Of a stretch of 16,953 nucleotides of DNA, positions 6,734 through 13,136 are shown piece after piece; positions within the stretch are counted from its first letter, which is position 1, and every line of letters starts with the position of its first letter. The translations under genes were made by a program, and so were the position numbers. Source of the DNA: an uncultured Eubacteriales bacterium (lineage in GTDB: Bacteria; Bacillota; Clostridia; Oscillospirales; Oscillospiraceae); the NCBI GenBank assembly GCA_900549645.1, contig URPD01000043.1, forward strand, positions 1 through 16,953. Direction: 5' to 3'. The notes below the pieces were generated by a model. The model saw only the letters and a program-made list of their open reading frames with translations, had not been told where the DNA came from and made no database searches.

Positions 6734-8128
6734 ATGAATAACAAAAAAGTCGTGTCCGTCATAGCGGTCATCATGGCTGTGCTCATGGTTCTGTCCCTCG
6801 TCCTCAGCGTCCTGCCCATCGCCGCAAACGCGGTCAATCAGGCCGATATCGACGCTATCGAGAAGCAGAAGAACGAGCTTACGGACAAACGCACCACTAT
6901 CCAAGAGAAGATAGACTCGCTGAAGGAACAGCAGGCGAGCGTGCTTGAACAGAAAGCCGCGCTCGACGAGCGCAACGAGTACACGGCCGAACAGCTCAAG
7001 CTCGTTCAGGAGCAGATCGACATCTATACCGGACTTATCGAAGAGAAGTCCAAGGAAGTCGATGCCGCCAAGAAAAAAGAGGACGAGCAGCTCAAGCGCT
7101 ACCGTGAGCGCGTGTGCGCGATGGAGGAGAGCGGCGGCTACGGCTATAACATACTCGCCATCATATTCAACTCCGGCAGCTTCGGCGAAATGCTCGCCGC
7201 TATCGACGATATGAACGAGGTCATGCAGAGTGACCGCGAGCTTGAGCAGCAATACATAGCCGCCCGCGAAGAAACCGAAAGCGTCAAGGCGGAGTACGAA
7301 GAGGCCAAGGCCGGATACGAGGAAAAGCAGGACGAGCTTAAGGCGGAAAAAACCGAGCTTGAGGATCAGCTCAAGGAGGCCGAAGAACTGCTGACCAGCC
7401 TCGAAGAGGATATCGAGAAGGCCGTCAAGGAATATGAAGTGGCGCTTGCGGCGGAAGCCGCAATGGCCGCCGAGATGAGCAATCTCGCCGCACAGCTTGC
7501 GCGCGAGGCGGCGGAAGAGGCCGCACGGCGCGAGCAGGAGTCCCAGAATAACGGTAATAGCGGCAGCACCGGCGACTCCGGAAATTCCGGTAATACAGGT
7601 GATTCTGGCAATACCGGCGGCGACTCCGGTGAAAATCCGGAGCAGCCTTCAACGCCCGATGAGCCTACGCCCGCGCCTACTCCGACTCCGGAGCCTTCGA
7701 CTACCGTGACCGGAAGCCTTATGTGGCCTGTGCCCAGCAGCAATCTCGTCACCAGCCGTTACGGATGGCGTGTCCACCCGATAACCGGCGCTGAGCGCTT
7801 CCACGCCGGTATCGACATCAACGGCTACGGCAACGCCGGCGGCGTCATCTATGCCGCGGACGGCGGCACGGTCGTGCGCTCGCGTTACAGCGATTCCTAC
7901 GGCAACTACGTTATGATAAACCATGACGGCAACATGCAGACCCTGTATGCCCACATGAGCGGCACCGCCGTGAGCGAGGGGCAGACGGTTAATAAAGGCG
8001 ATGTCATCGGCTACCTCGGTGAGACAGGCTGGGCTACCGGTGTCCATTGCCACTTTGAAGTGTATGTCGGCGGCTCTACTGTGGATCCGGAGGGATATTT
8101 CCCCGGCCTCCCGCATTGGAACTGCTGA
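6734..8128 (+). CDS. Secreted coiled-coil M23 peptidoglycan hydrolase (PcsB/CwlO/EnvC-like)
   Basis: Predicted FtsEX-controlled cell-wall endopeptidase of 464 residues. A signal peptide with a likely cut after ANA (31-33) is followed by a long coiled coil (about 34-270; DIDAIEKQKNELTDKRTTIQ onward) broken by a non-coil patch AMEESGGYGYNILAIIFNSG, the pattern of PcsB/EnvC-type regulatory domains. A Gly/Ser/Asn/Asp then Pro/Thr linker leads to an M23 domain (about 330-464) with complete zinc and catalytic residues: HAGID (H357, D361), YAHMS (H407) and HCH (H438, H440). M23 enzymes cut peptide cross-links such as D-Ala-meso-DAP or Gly bonds. The ribosome binding site is GGAAGGAG. It lies 27 bp after ftsX, and a paralogue follows 19 bp later. 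Dependence on FtsEX is inferred from context and architecture. Confidence 0.92.
   Translation: MNNKKVVSVIAVIMAVLMVLSLVLSVLPIAANAVNQADIDAIEKQKNELTDKRTTIQEKIDSLKEQQASVLEQKAALDERNEYTAEQLKLVQEQIDIYTGLIEEKSKEVDAAKKKEDEQLKRYRERVCAMEESGGYGYNILAIIFNSGSFGEMLAAIDDMNEVMQSDRELEQQYIAAREETESVKAEYEEAKAGYEEKQDELKAEKTELEDQLKEAEELLTSLEEDIEKAVKEYEVALAAEAAMAAEMSNLAAQLAREAAEEAARREQESQNNGNSGSTGDSGNSGNTGDSGNTGGDSGENPEQPSTPDEPTPAPTPTPEPSTTVTGSLMWPVPSSNLVTSRYGWRVHPITGAERFHAGIDINGYGNAGGVIYAADGGTVVRSRYSDSYGNYVMINHDGNMQTLYAHMSGTAVSEGQTVNKGDVIGYLGETGWATGVHCHFEVYVGGSTVDPEGYFPGLPHWNC
7552..7695 (+). repeat. Low-complexity linker repeats in the first M23 gene
   Basis: Short degenerate GGTAATxGCGGC/GACTCCGG-type units (7552-7630) encode a Gly/Ser/Asn/Asp stretch, followed by CCTACxCC-type units (7659-7695) encoding PTPAPTPTPEP. 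They form a flexible spacer between the coiled coil and catalytic domain and are likely to vary in copy number between strains. Confidence 0.75.
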
Positions 8129-8147
8129 CGGCTGAGAAGGAGACTAT

Positions 8148-9443
8148 ATGACCAAAGCAAAGAGAAATTCAGTCATCGCGGCGCTGCTTAGCTTGACGAT
8201 GGTGTTCACGCTCGTGCTCGGCGTCCTGCCGAACGAGGTGCACGCCGTAACGCAGGCGGAGATCGATGCTCTTCAGGAGCAGAAGGACGCGCTTACCGCG
8301 CAGCGTCAGGAGAAGCAGAACATCGTCGATGAACTTGAAAGCCGGCACGCAACCGTGCTTGAGCAGAAGCTCGCCATGGATGCGCGCAATAAGTTCACTC
8401 AGCAGCAGATAGATCTGACCAACAACCAGATAGAGCTGTACGGTCAGATGATAGAGGACAAGAAGCTCGAAGTCGAGGCCGCAAAACAGCGCGAGGAAGA
8501 GCAGCTTCAGCGTTACCGCAAGCGTGTCTGCGCGATGGAAGAGGACGGCGGCATGAACTACCTCGCCATCATCCTCCGCGCGAACAGCTTCGGCCAGCTC
8601 CTCACGCTGATGGACGATATCGGCGAGATAATGGAGAGCGACCGCAACCTTGAGGACGCGTACATAGCCGCCCGTGAGGAGACGGAGCAAGTTCAGGCCG
8701 AGTACGAGCAGACAAAGTCTGAGCTTGAGACCAAGCAGGAAGAGCTGCGCGCCGAGCAGGAAGAGCTGCAGGCGCAGATCGACGAGGCTACCGCGCTTAT
8801 CGCCGGCCTTGAAAACGACATGGAAAACCGCAAGGCTGAGTATGAGCAGCTCCGCGAAGCCGAAAACGAGGCAAGCGCCGAGATCGAGAAAATGATCGCC
8901 GAGCTTGAGCGCCAGAAGGAAGAAGAGCGCCGCCGTCAGGAAGAGGCTAATAAGAATAACGGCGGCAATAATGGCGGAAACACCGGCGGAAATACCGGGG
9001 GCAGCGGATACGCTACCGGAACGTGGGGCTGGCCGTGCCCGTCGTGCTATTACATAACCAGCCGTGTCGGCAACCGCTGGCATCCAGTTACAGGCGCATG
9101 GAAGTATCACTCCGGCCTTGACATTGGTGCACAGTACGGAGCGGCAATAGTCGCATCCGACGGCGGCATCGTTTCTTGGTGCGGCGAAAAGGGCGGCTAC
9201 GGCGAGTGCGTTATGATCGACCACGGCAACGGCTATTACACGCTGTATGGCCACATGTCGGGCTATGCTGTGTCCTACGGGCAGGTCGTCAGCAAGGGCG
9301 ACACTATCGGCTATGTCGGCAGCACCGGCATATCCACCGGCCCGCATCTGCATTTTGAGATACGCGAGGGCGGCGTCTGCATCGACCCGGAGCAGTTCTT
9401 CGGCGGCCTGACTTATGCACCCGACGCCGGTGATGATTTATAA
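8148..9443 (+). CDS. Second coiled-coil M23 peptidoglycan hydrolase, tandem paralogue
   Basis: 431-residue paralogue of the preceding gene with the same plan: signal peptide (probable cut after VHA near residue 33), coiled coil (about 34-265; AEIDALQEQKDALTAQRQEK onward), the same internal patch (CAMEEDGGMNYLAIILRANS), a shorter Gly/Asn linker, and an M23 domain. Active-site residues are complete: HSGLD (H321, D325), YGHMS (H369) and HLHFE (H400, H402). It has a more canonical PHLHFE motif than its neighbour's HCHFE. The ribosome binding site AAGGAG precedes the ATG, and only 19 bp separate the two genes, so they share one transcript. Divergence of the linker and catalytic domain while the architecture is kept suggests distinct substrates, timing or FtsX docking. 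A stable hairpin follows the stop. Confidence 0.92.
   Translation: MTKAKRNSVIAALLSLTMVFTLVLGVLPNEVHAVTQAEIDALQEQKDALTAQRQEKQNIVDELESRHATVLEQKLAMDARNKFTQQQIDLTNNQIELYGQMIEDKKLEVEAAKQREEEQLQRYRKRVCAMEEDGGMNYLAIILRANSFGQLLTLMDDIGEIMESDRNLEDAYIAAREETEQVQAEYEQTKSELETKQEELRAEQEELQAQIDEATALIAGLENDMENRKAEYEQLREAENEASAEIEKMIAELERQKEEERRRQEEANKNNGGNNGGNTGGNTGGSGYATGTWGWPCPSCYYITSRVGNRWHPVTGAWKYHSGLDIGAQYGAAIVASDGGIVSWCGEKGGYGECVMIDHGNGYYTLYGHMSGYAVSYGQVVSKGDTIGYVGSTGISTGPHLHFEIREGGVCIDPEQFFGGLTYAPDAGDDL
8961..9006 (+). repeat. Gly/Asn linker repeats in the second M23 gene
   Basis: Tandem 9-12-bp units of the form GGCGGxAAyAmyGGC encode GGNNGGNTGGNTGG between the coiled coil and the M23 domain; functionally equivalent to, but much shorter than, the linker of the neighbouring paralogue. 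Confidence 0.7.
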
Positions 9444-9456
9444 AAATATCCTATAA

Positions 9457-9505
9457 CCAACCGCTGGCAGGGGAATAACCTGTCAGCGGTTGGCAATGCC
9501 TTTTT
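9457..9505 (+). terminator. Strong intra-cluster hairpin with delayed U-run
   Basis: 15-bp stem (9457-9471 with 9479-9493, one G-U pair) and a 7-nt loop, followed by 7 nt and then TTTTT (9501-9505). It may be a leaky terminator or an RNA-stabilising hairpin that lowers expression of the S41 gene relative to the hydrolases. The 7-nt gap before the U-run makes full termination less certain. Confidence 0.6.
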
Positions 9506-9519
9506 AAGGGGGAGCGTAT

Positions 9520-10779
9520 ATGAGCATATGGCAGCGGCTGCTCGCCGCGATAGGCAGAGTCTTGTCCGCATTTTTCAATATCCGCATTAAGCTCAAGTAT
9601 GTCCTTGTGCTAGTCATTCTGCTCGTCGCGGGCTGCATCGGCGTCACCTATAACAAGATGATAAACGCCGTAGGCGGCAAGGCGGACTATGACGAGGCCA
9701 TGCGCTATATTGAGATAAAGGATCTGGTGGACGAGTATTTCATCGACCCGGCTGACCGTACCGCCATGGGCAACAGTGCCGCGGCGGCTATGATAAGCGG
9801 CCTTGGCGACAAGTGGAGCTACTACATGTCCGCGGACGAATACCGTACATATCAGCTTTATTCGACAAATGAATATTCAAGCATAGGCATGTCAATAATG
9901 CAGGATGCAAATGGCGGGGGATATCAGGTCATCTCCGTCAATCCCGACACGCCTGCCGCCAAGGCCGGAATCACCTCCGGCATGGTCATCACCGCCATCG
10001 ATGGCGAGAGCGTCAAGGGGCAGGATATTGACAGCGTGCGTACCAAAATACGTTCCCGCATGAACACGCAGTTCATCGTCGAGGTCGGCGGGCGGGACGA
10101 ATATACCGTTGACTGCACGAAAAATTACGTCAGCCCCGTCACATACCGTATGGAAAAGACCGAGGCGGGCTATGTCAAGATAGATAACTTCGAGGCCGGC
10201 AGCGGTCAGGACGCGATAAATGCCGTGGAAACGCTGCTCAATCAGGGCGCGACGGCGCTTGTCATCGACCTGCGCGGCAACGCGGGCGGCCTTGCCGCCG
10301 AAACGCGCACCTTCCTCGATTACCTCCTGCCGGGCGGAACGCTGTTCGAGTCCGTGGACAAGGCGGGCAATAAGGTTCGCTACGAGTCGGATAACGTCTG
10401 CATCCAGCTCCCGATGTGTGTTCTCATCAACGCTGAGACTCACGCCGAGGCTGAGGTGTTTGCCGCCGTTATGAAGGAATTTCAGGCGGCAAGCCTTGTC
10501 GGCGAGGCCACTACGGGAGACACCCGTACCCAGTCTACCATCGAGATATCCGACGGCAGCGCTATGCGCATCTCTACCGGCAGCTATCTGACCGCGGGCG
10601 GCACCGACATCTCCAAGGCCGGCGGCGTGATACCCGACCGCATCATCTATAACAGCGACAACTCCGCAACCGGCACAACGAGCGGTACTGTCGGCGAGAG
10701 CGACGGTACGGCCGTCAGCTCCAACGACGAGCAACTTGTCGCGGCGCTTACGATGCTGAGTATGACTAATTTGAGTTGA
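9520..10779 (+). CDS. S41 (CtpA/CtpB-like) protein, predicted catalytically inactive
   Basis: 419-residue membrane-anchored protein with the carboxy-terminal-processing-protease fold. It has one N-terminal membrane segment (KYVLVLVILLVAGCIGVTY, about 27-45) and an extracytoplasmic PDZ domain near 115-195 (VNPDTPAAKAGITSGMVITA). The S41 core includes TALVIDLRGNAGG and CVLINAETHAEAEVFAAVMK. Active family members use a Ser/Lys dyad 25 residues apart, in G-S-A-S-A-S-E and T-F-G-K-G contexts. Here the aligned positions are Ala309 (THAEAE) and Asp334 (TTGDT), so both are missing although the spacing and the following Gln338 are kept. Its position after ftsEX matches ctpB in Bacillus. I infer a pseudoprotease acting as a PDZ scaffold or regulator of the hydrolases. 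Alignment is by eye. The start has GGGGGAG seven bases upstream. Confidence 0.88.
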   Translation: MSIWQRLLAAIGRVLSAFFNIRIKLKYVLVLVILLVAGCIGVTYNKMINAVGGKADYDEAMRYIEIKDLVDEYFIDPADRTAMGNSAAAAMISGLGDKWSYYMSADEYRTYQLYSTNEYSSIGMSIMQDANGGGYQVISVNPDTPAAKAGITSGMVITAIDGESVKGQDIDSVRTKIRSRMNTQFIVEVGGRDEYTVDCTKNYVSPVTYRMEKTEAGYVKIDNFEAGSGQDAINAVETLLNQGATALVIDLRGNAGGLAAETRTFLDYLLPGGTLFESVDKAGNKVRYESDNVCIQLPMCVLINAETHAEAEVFAAVMKEFQAASLVGEATTGDTRTQSTIEISDGSAMRISTGSYLTAGGTDISKAGGVIPDRIIYNSDNSATGTTSGTVGESDGTAVSSNDEQLVAALTMLSMTNLS

Positions 10780-10804
10780 CACCGCGCACGGACGATTGTA
10801 TACT
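10776..10804 (+). promoter_or_regulatory. Consensus sigma-A promoter for greA-lysS
   Basis: TTGACA (10776-10781), 17-bp spacer, TATACT (10799-10804). The -35 box contains the TGA stop codon of the S41 gene (10777-10779). The start of greA is 65 bp downstream of the -10 box. Confidence 0.85.
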
Positions 10805-10869
10805 ATCTAAATCGGAAAACATTTTAATTAAATGTTATTGAAGTAATTCGTGAAAAGGAGAACTGCTTT

Positions 10870-11358
10870 ATGGCACAGCTTAGCAGATTCAAAATGAGTC
10901 AGGAGCGCCTTGACGCGCTTAAAGATGAGCTTTATTATCTGGAGACCGTCAGGGAAAAGGAAGTCGCGGAGCAGATCAAGGAAGCCCGCAGCTTCGGCGA
11001 CCTCTCTGAAAACAGTGAGTACGACGAGGCAAAGACCGAGCAGGGAAAGCTGTATTCCAGGATCGCAGAGATCAAGGTTCTCATCGATAACGCGGAAATC
11101 GTCGATAATATCGACCATGACGCGCCGAAAGACACCGTCACCCTCGGCAGCATCGTCAAGGTGCGCGATATTGAGGACGACTATGAGGAGACCTACGAGA
11201 TAGTCGGCTCGCAGGAGGCCAACCCCCGCGAGGGACGTATTTCCGACGACTCGCCGGTCGGTCGCGCGCTCAGAGGCCACCGTGCCGGAGAGCAGGTCAC
11301 CGTTGAAGCACCTGCCGGAAATCTGAAGTTTGAGATAGTCAGCGTAGAGAATAAGTAA
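10870..11358 (+). CDS. greA: Transcription elongation factor GreA
   Basis: Binds the secondary channel of RNA polymerase and stimulates cleavage of backtracked transcripts. The 162-residue protein has the N-terminal antiparallel coiled coil (about 9-80) with the acidic tip motif DLSENSEYDEAK (44-55), which positions the catalytic Mg ion in GreA/GreB. The C-terminal FKBP-like domain (about 86-162) includes VTLGSIVKVRDIE and ISDDSPVGRALRGHRAGEQV, standard GreA signatures. Length is close to the usual 157-160. The ribosome binding site AAAAGGAG lies 9 nt before the ATG. It has its own consensus promoter and is followed 16 bp later by lysS, a pairing common in Firmicutes. Confidence 0.97.
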   Translation: MAQLSRFKMSQERLDALKDELYYLETVREKEVAEQIKEARSFGDLSENSEYDEAKTEQGKLYSRIAEIKVLIDNAEIVDNIDHDAPKDTVTLGSIVKVRDIEDDYEETYEIVGSQEANPREGRISDDSPVGRALRGHRAGEQVTVEAPAGNLKFEIVSVENK

Positions 11359-11374
11359 TAGATAGAGGTAGAGT

Positions 11375-12865
11375 ATGAGCGAAGTCAACAACAATCAGGC
11401 GCAGGATCTGTCCGAACTGCTGCAGATACGGCGCGATAAGCTGGCTGATCTCCAGCGCCGCAGCAAGGATCCGTTCAAGATAACCAAGTATGACGTCTCG
11501 CATCACAGCGAGGAGGTCAAAAAAGCCGTCGCGGAGCTTGAGGGTAAGACCGTCAGCGTCGCGGGCAGAATGATGTCCAAGCGCGTCATGGGCAAGGCGT
11601 CCTTCTGCCATGTGCAGGATCTTCAGGGCAATATCCAGATATACGTCGCGCGCGACATGATCGGCGAAGAGGCGTATGCCGACTTCAAGAAGTTCGATAT
11701 CGGCGATATCATCGGCGTCAAGGGCGAGGTTTTTGTCACGAAAACCGGCGAGACCTCCATTCGCGCGTCTGAGGTCGTGCTGCTGTCCAAGAGCCTTCAG
11801 ATACTGCCGGAGAAATATCATGGCCTGACCAACGTTGACCTCCGCTACCGTCAGAGATATACCGACCTCATCATGAACCCCGACGTGAAGGACACTTTCA
11901 TCAAGCGCTCCAAGATGATAAGCTGCATCCGCCGCTATCTTGACGCGCAGGGCTTCATCGAGGTCGAGACCCCGATGCTCGTCGCCAATGCTGGCGGCGC
12001 CGCTGCGCGCCCGTTCGAGACGCATTATAACGCGCTGGACGAGGACGTGCGCCTGCGCATTTCGCTTGAGCTGTACCTCAAGCGCCTTATTGTCGGCGGC
12101 CTTGAGCGCGTGTACGAGATCGGCCGCGTGTTCCGCAACGAGGGTGTCGATACGCGCCATAATCCGGAATTTACGCTTATGGAGCTGTATCAGGCGTACA
12201 CCGATTATCACGGCATGATGGATCTGACCGAGAACATGTTCAGATACCTTGCGCACGAGGTCTGCGGTTCCACGGTCATCACCTACGGCGAGAATGAAAT
12301 CGACCTCGGCAAGCCGTTTGAACGCCTGACCATGATCGACGCCGTGAAGCGCTACGCCGGAGTTGACTTTGACGCTGTACCTGACACCGAGGCGGCCAAA
12401 AAGCTTGCCGATGAGCGCGGCATCGCCTACGAGGCGCGCCACCAGAAGGGCGATATTCTCAATATGTTCTTTGAGGAATATTGCGAGGATAAGCTCATCC
12501 AGCCAACCTTCATCATGGATCATCCGGTCGACGTCTCTCCGCTCACTAAGCGCAAGCCCGATAAGCCAGATTACGTTGAGCGCTTCGAGCTGTTTGTCAA
12601 CGGCTGGGAGATGTGCAATGCGTATTCCGAGCTGAACGACCCCATCGACCAGCGCGAGCGCTTCAAGGCGCAGGACGCTGCGGCCGCCGCGGGCGACGAG
12701 GAAGCCAACCACACCGACGAGGACTTTCTGAACGCGCTTGAGATCGGTATGCCCCCCACGGGCGGCATCGGCTACGGTATTGACCGCCTTGCCATGCTCC
12801 TTACGAACAGCCCCGCCATCCGCGACGTGCTGCTGTTCCCGACAATGAAACCCCTCGACAAGTAA
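11375..12865 (+). CDS. lysS: Lysyl-tRNA synthetase, class II
   Basis: Charges tRNA-Lys with lysine in an ATP-dependent reaction in the cytosol. The 496-residue protein shows the N-terminal OB-fold anticodon-binding domain (VAGRMMSKRVMGKASFCHVQ near 57-76), then the class II core: motif 1 around RRYLDAQGFIEVETPML, motif 2 RVFRNEGVDTRHNPEFTLME and motif 3 GGIGYGIDRLAMLLTNSP near the C-terminus. Length and ending (FPTMKP) are normal, so the gene is intact. It follows greA by 16 bp with GAGG as ribosome binding site. No convincing terminator of its own is present after the stop; instead the base composition drops and accessory genes begin, suggesting an insertion just downstream. Confidence 0.97.
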   Translation: MSEVNNNQAQDLSELLQIRRDKLADLQRRSKDPFKITKYDVSHHSEEVKKAVAELEGKTVSVAGRMMSKRVMGKASFCHVQDLQGNIQIYVARDMIGEEAYADFKKFDIGDIIGVKGEVFVTKTGETSIRASEVVLLSKSLQILPEKYHGLTNVDLRYRQRYTDLIMNPDVKDTFIKRSKMISCIRRYLDAQGFIEVETPMLVANAGGAAARPFETHYNALDEDVRLRISLELYLKRLIVGGLERVYEIGRVFRNEGVDTRHNPEFTLMELYQAYTDYHGMMDLTENMFRYLAHEVCGSTVITYGENEIDLGKPFERLTMIDAVKRYAGVDFDAVPDTEAAKKLADERGIAYEARHQKGDILNMFFEEYCEDKLIQPTFIMDHPVDVSPLTKRKPDKPDYVERFELFVNGWEMCNAYSELNDPIDQRERFKAQDAAAAAGDEEANHTDEDFLNALEIGMPPTGGIGYGIDRLAMLLTNSPAIRDVLLFPTMKPLDK

Positions 12866-12928
12866 AATTCGAAAAAAACCAGTGTTTATGCGGGTTTTGG
12901 GACTTTCCAAACCGAATAAATTTACCTC

Positions 12929-12949
12929 TTTACACCAAATTTACACCAA
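12929..12949. repeat. Tandem 10-bp direct repeat, possible attachment-site motif
   Basis: TTTACACCAA occurs twice, separated by one A, and the core TACACCAATC recurs at 13075-13084. Such repeated short motifs can be recombinase arm or core sites; no second junction is available for comparison. Confidence 0.4.
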
Positions 12950-13004
12950 TCGGTGCTGAAAACGGTGCAGAGACTAAAAAATCGCATAATTTTAAGTTTC
13001 ACAC

Positions 13005-13041
13005 AGCTCCTGAGAAGTTACGGCTTTTCAGGAGCTTCTTT
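13005..13041 (+). terminator. Rho-independent terminator-like hairpin downstream of lysS
   Basis: 13-bp stem (13005-13017 with 13024-13036, including one G-U pair) around loop TTACGG, then TTCTTTC. The U-run is interrupted by C, but the stem is strong. It would end transcription coming from lysS or from a lost gene. Confidence 0.65.
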
Positions 13042-13097
13042 CATTTCTCATAGTTTTCGGGCTACATCGCAAACTACACCAATCCCGTTTTTCTCAA

Positions 13098-13103
13098 TAT
13101 AAT
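13098..13103 (+). promoter_or_regulatory. Probable -10 box for the zinc-ribbon gene
   Basis: Perfect TATAAT 33 bp upstream of the start codon. The base stretch 17 bp upstream (TACACC) is a poor -35, and it is part of a recurring TACACCAATC motif, so an activator or unusual promoter is possible. Confidence 0.5.
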
Positions 13104-13136
13104 GGGGATTATCACAGAGGAAGGGGTGGTTGAACT

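Larger units (their letters stand above)
12866..13136. other. Junction region between lysS and accessory genes
   Basis: 271 bp without a gene. It contains a tandem direct repeat TTTACACCAA (12929-12938 and 12940-12949), a further TACACCAATC copy at 13075-13084 matching 12942-12951, a terminator-like hairpin (13005-13041) and a TATAAT box (13098-13103). One frame stays open without a start codon from inside lysS to a TAG after 13041 and could encode ...LYTKFTPIGAENGAETKK..., possibly a remnant C-terminus. Confidence 0.5.

Noticed and set aside
7552..7695. Possible CRISPR-like or VNTR array
   Set aside because: Units are short, degenerate, in frame and encode a typical Gly/Ser-Pro/Thr linker; there are no unique spacers.
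8169..9353. 394-codon open frame antisense to the second M23 gene
   Set aside because: The composition is an Ala/Leu/Val-rich reflection of Glu/Gln-rich coiled-coil codons; no ribosome binding site or family match.
11339..12910. 523-codon open frame antisense to lysS
   Set aside because: It mirrors lysS in GC-rich codon bias, lacks recognisable domains, and lysS has all class II synthetase motifs over the same bases.
12866..13136. tRNA gene or tRNA fragment as the island attachment site
   Set aside because: No cloverleaf, T-arm motif or CCA end can be found here on either strand.
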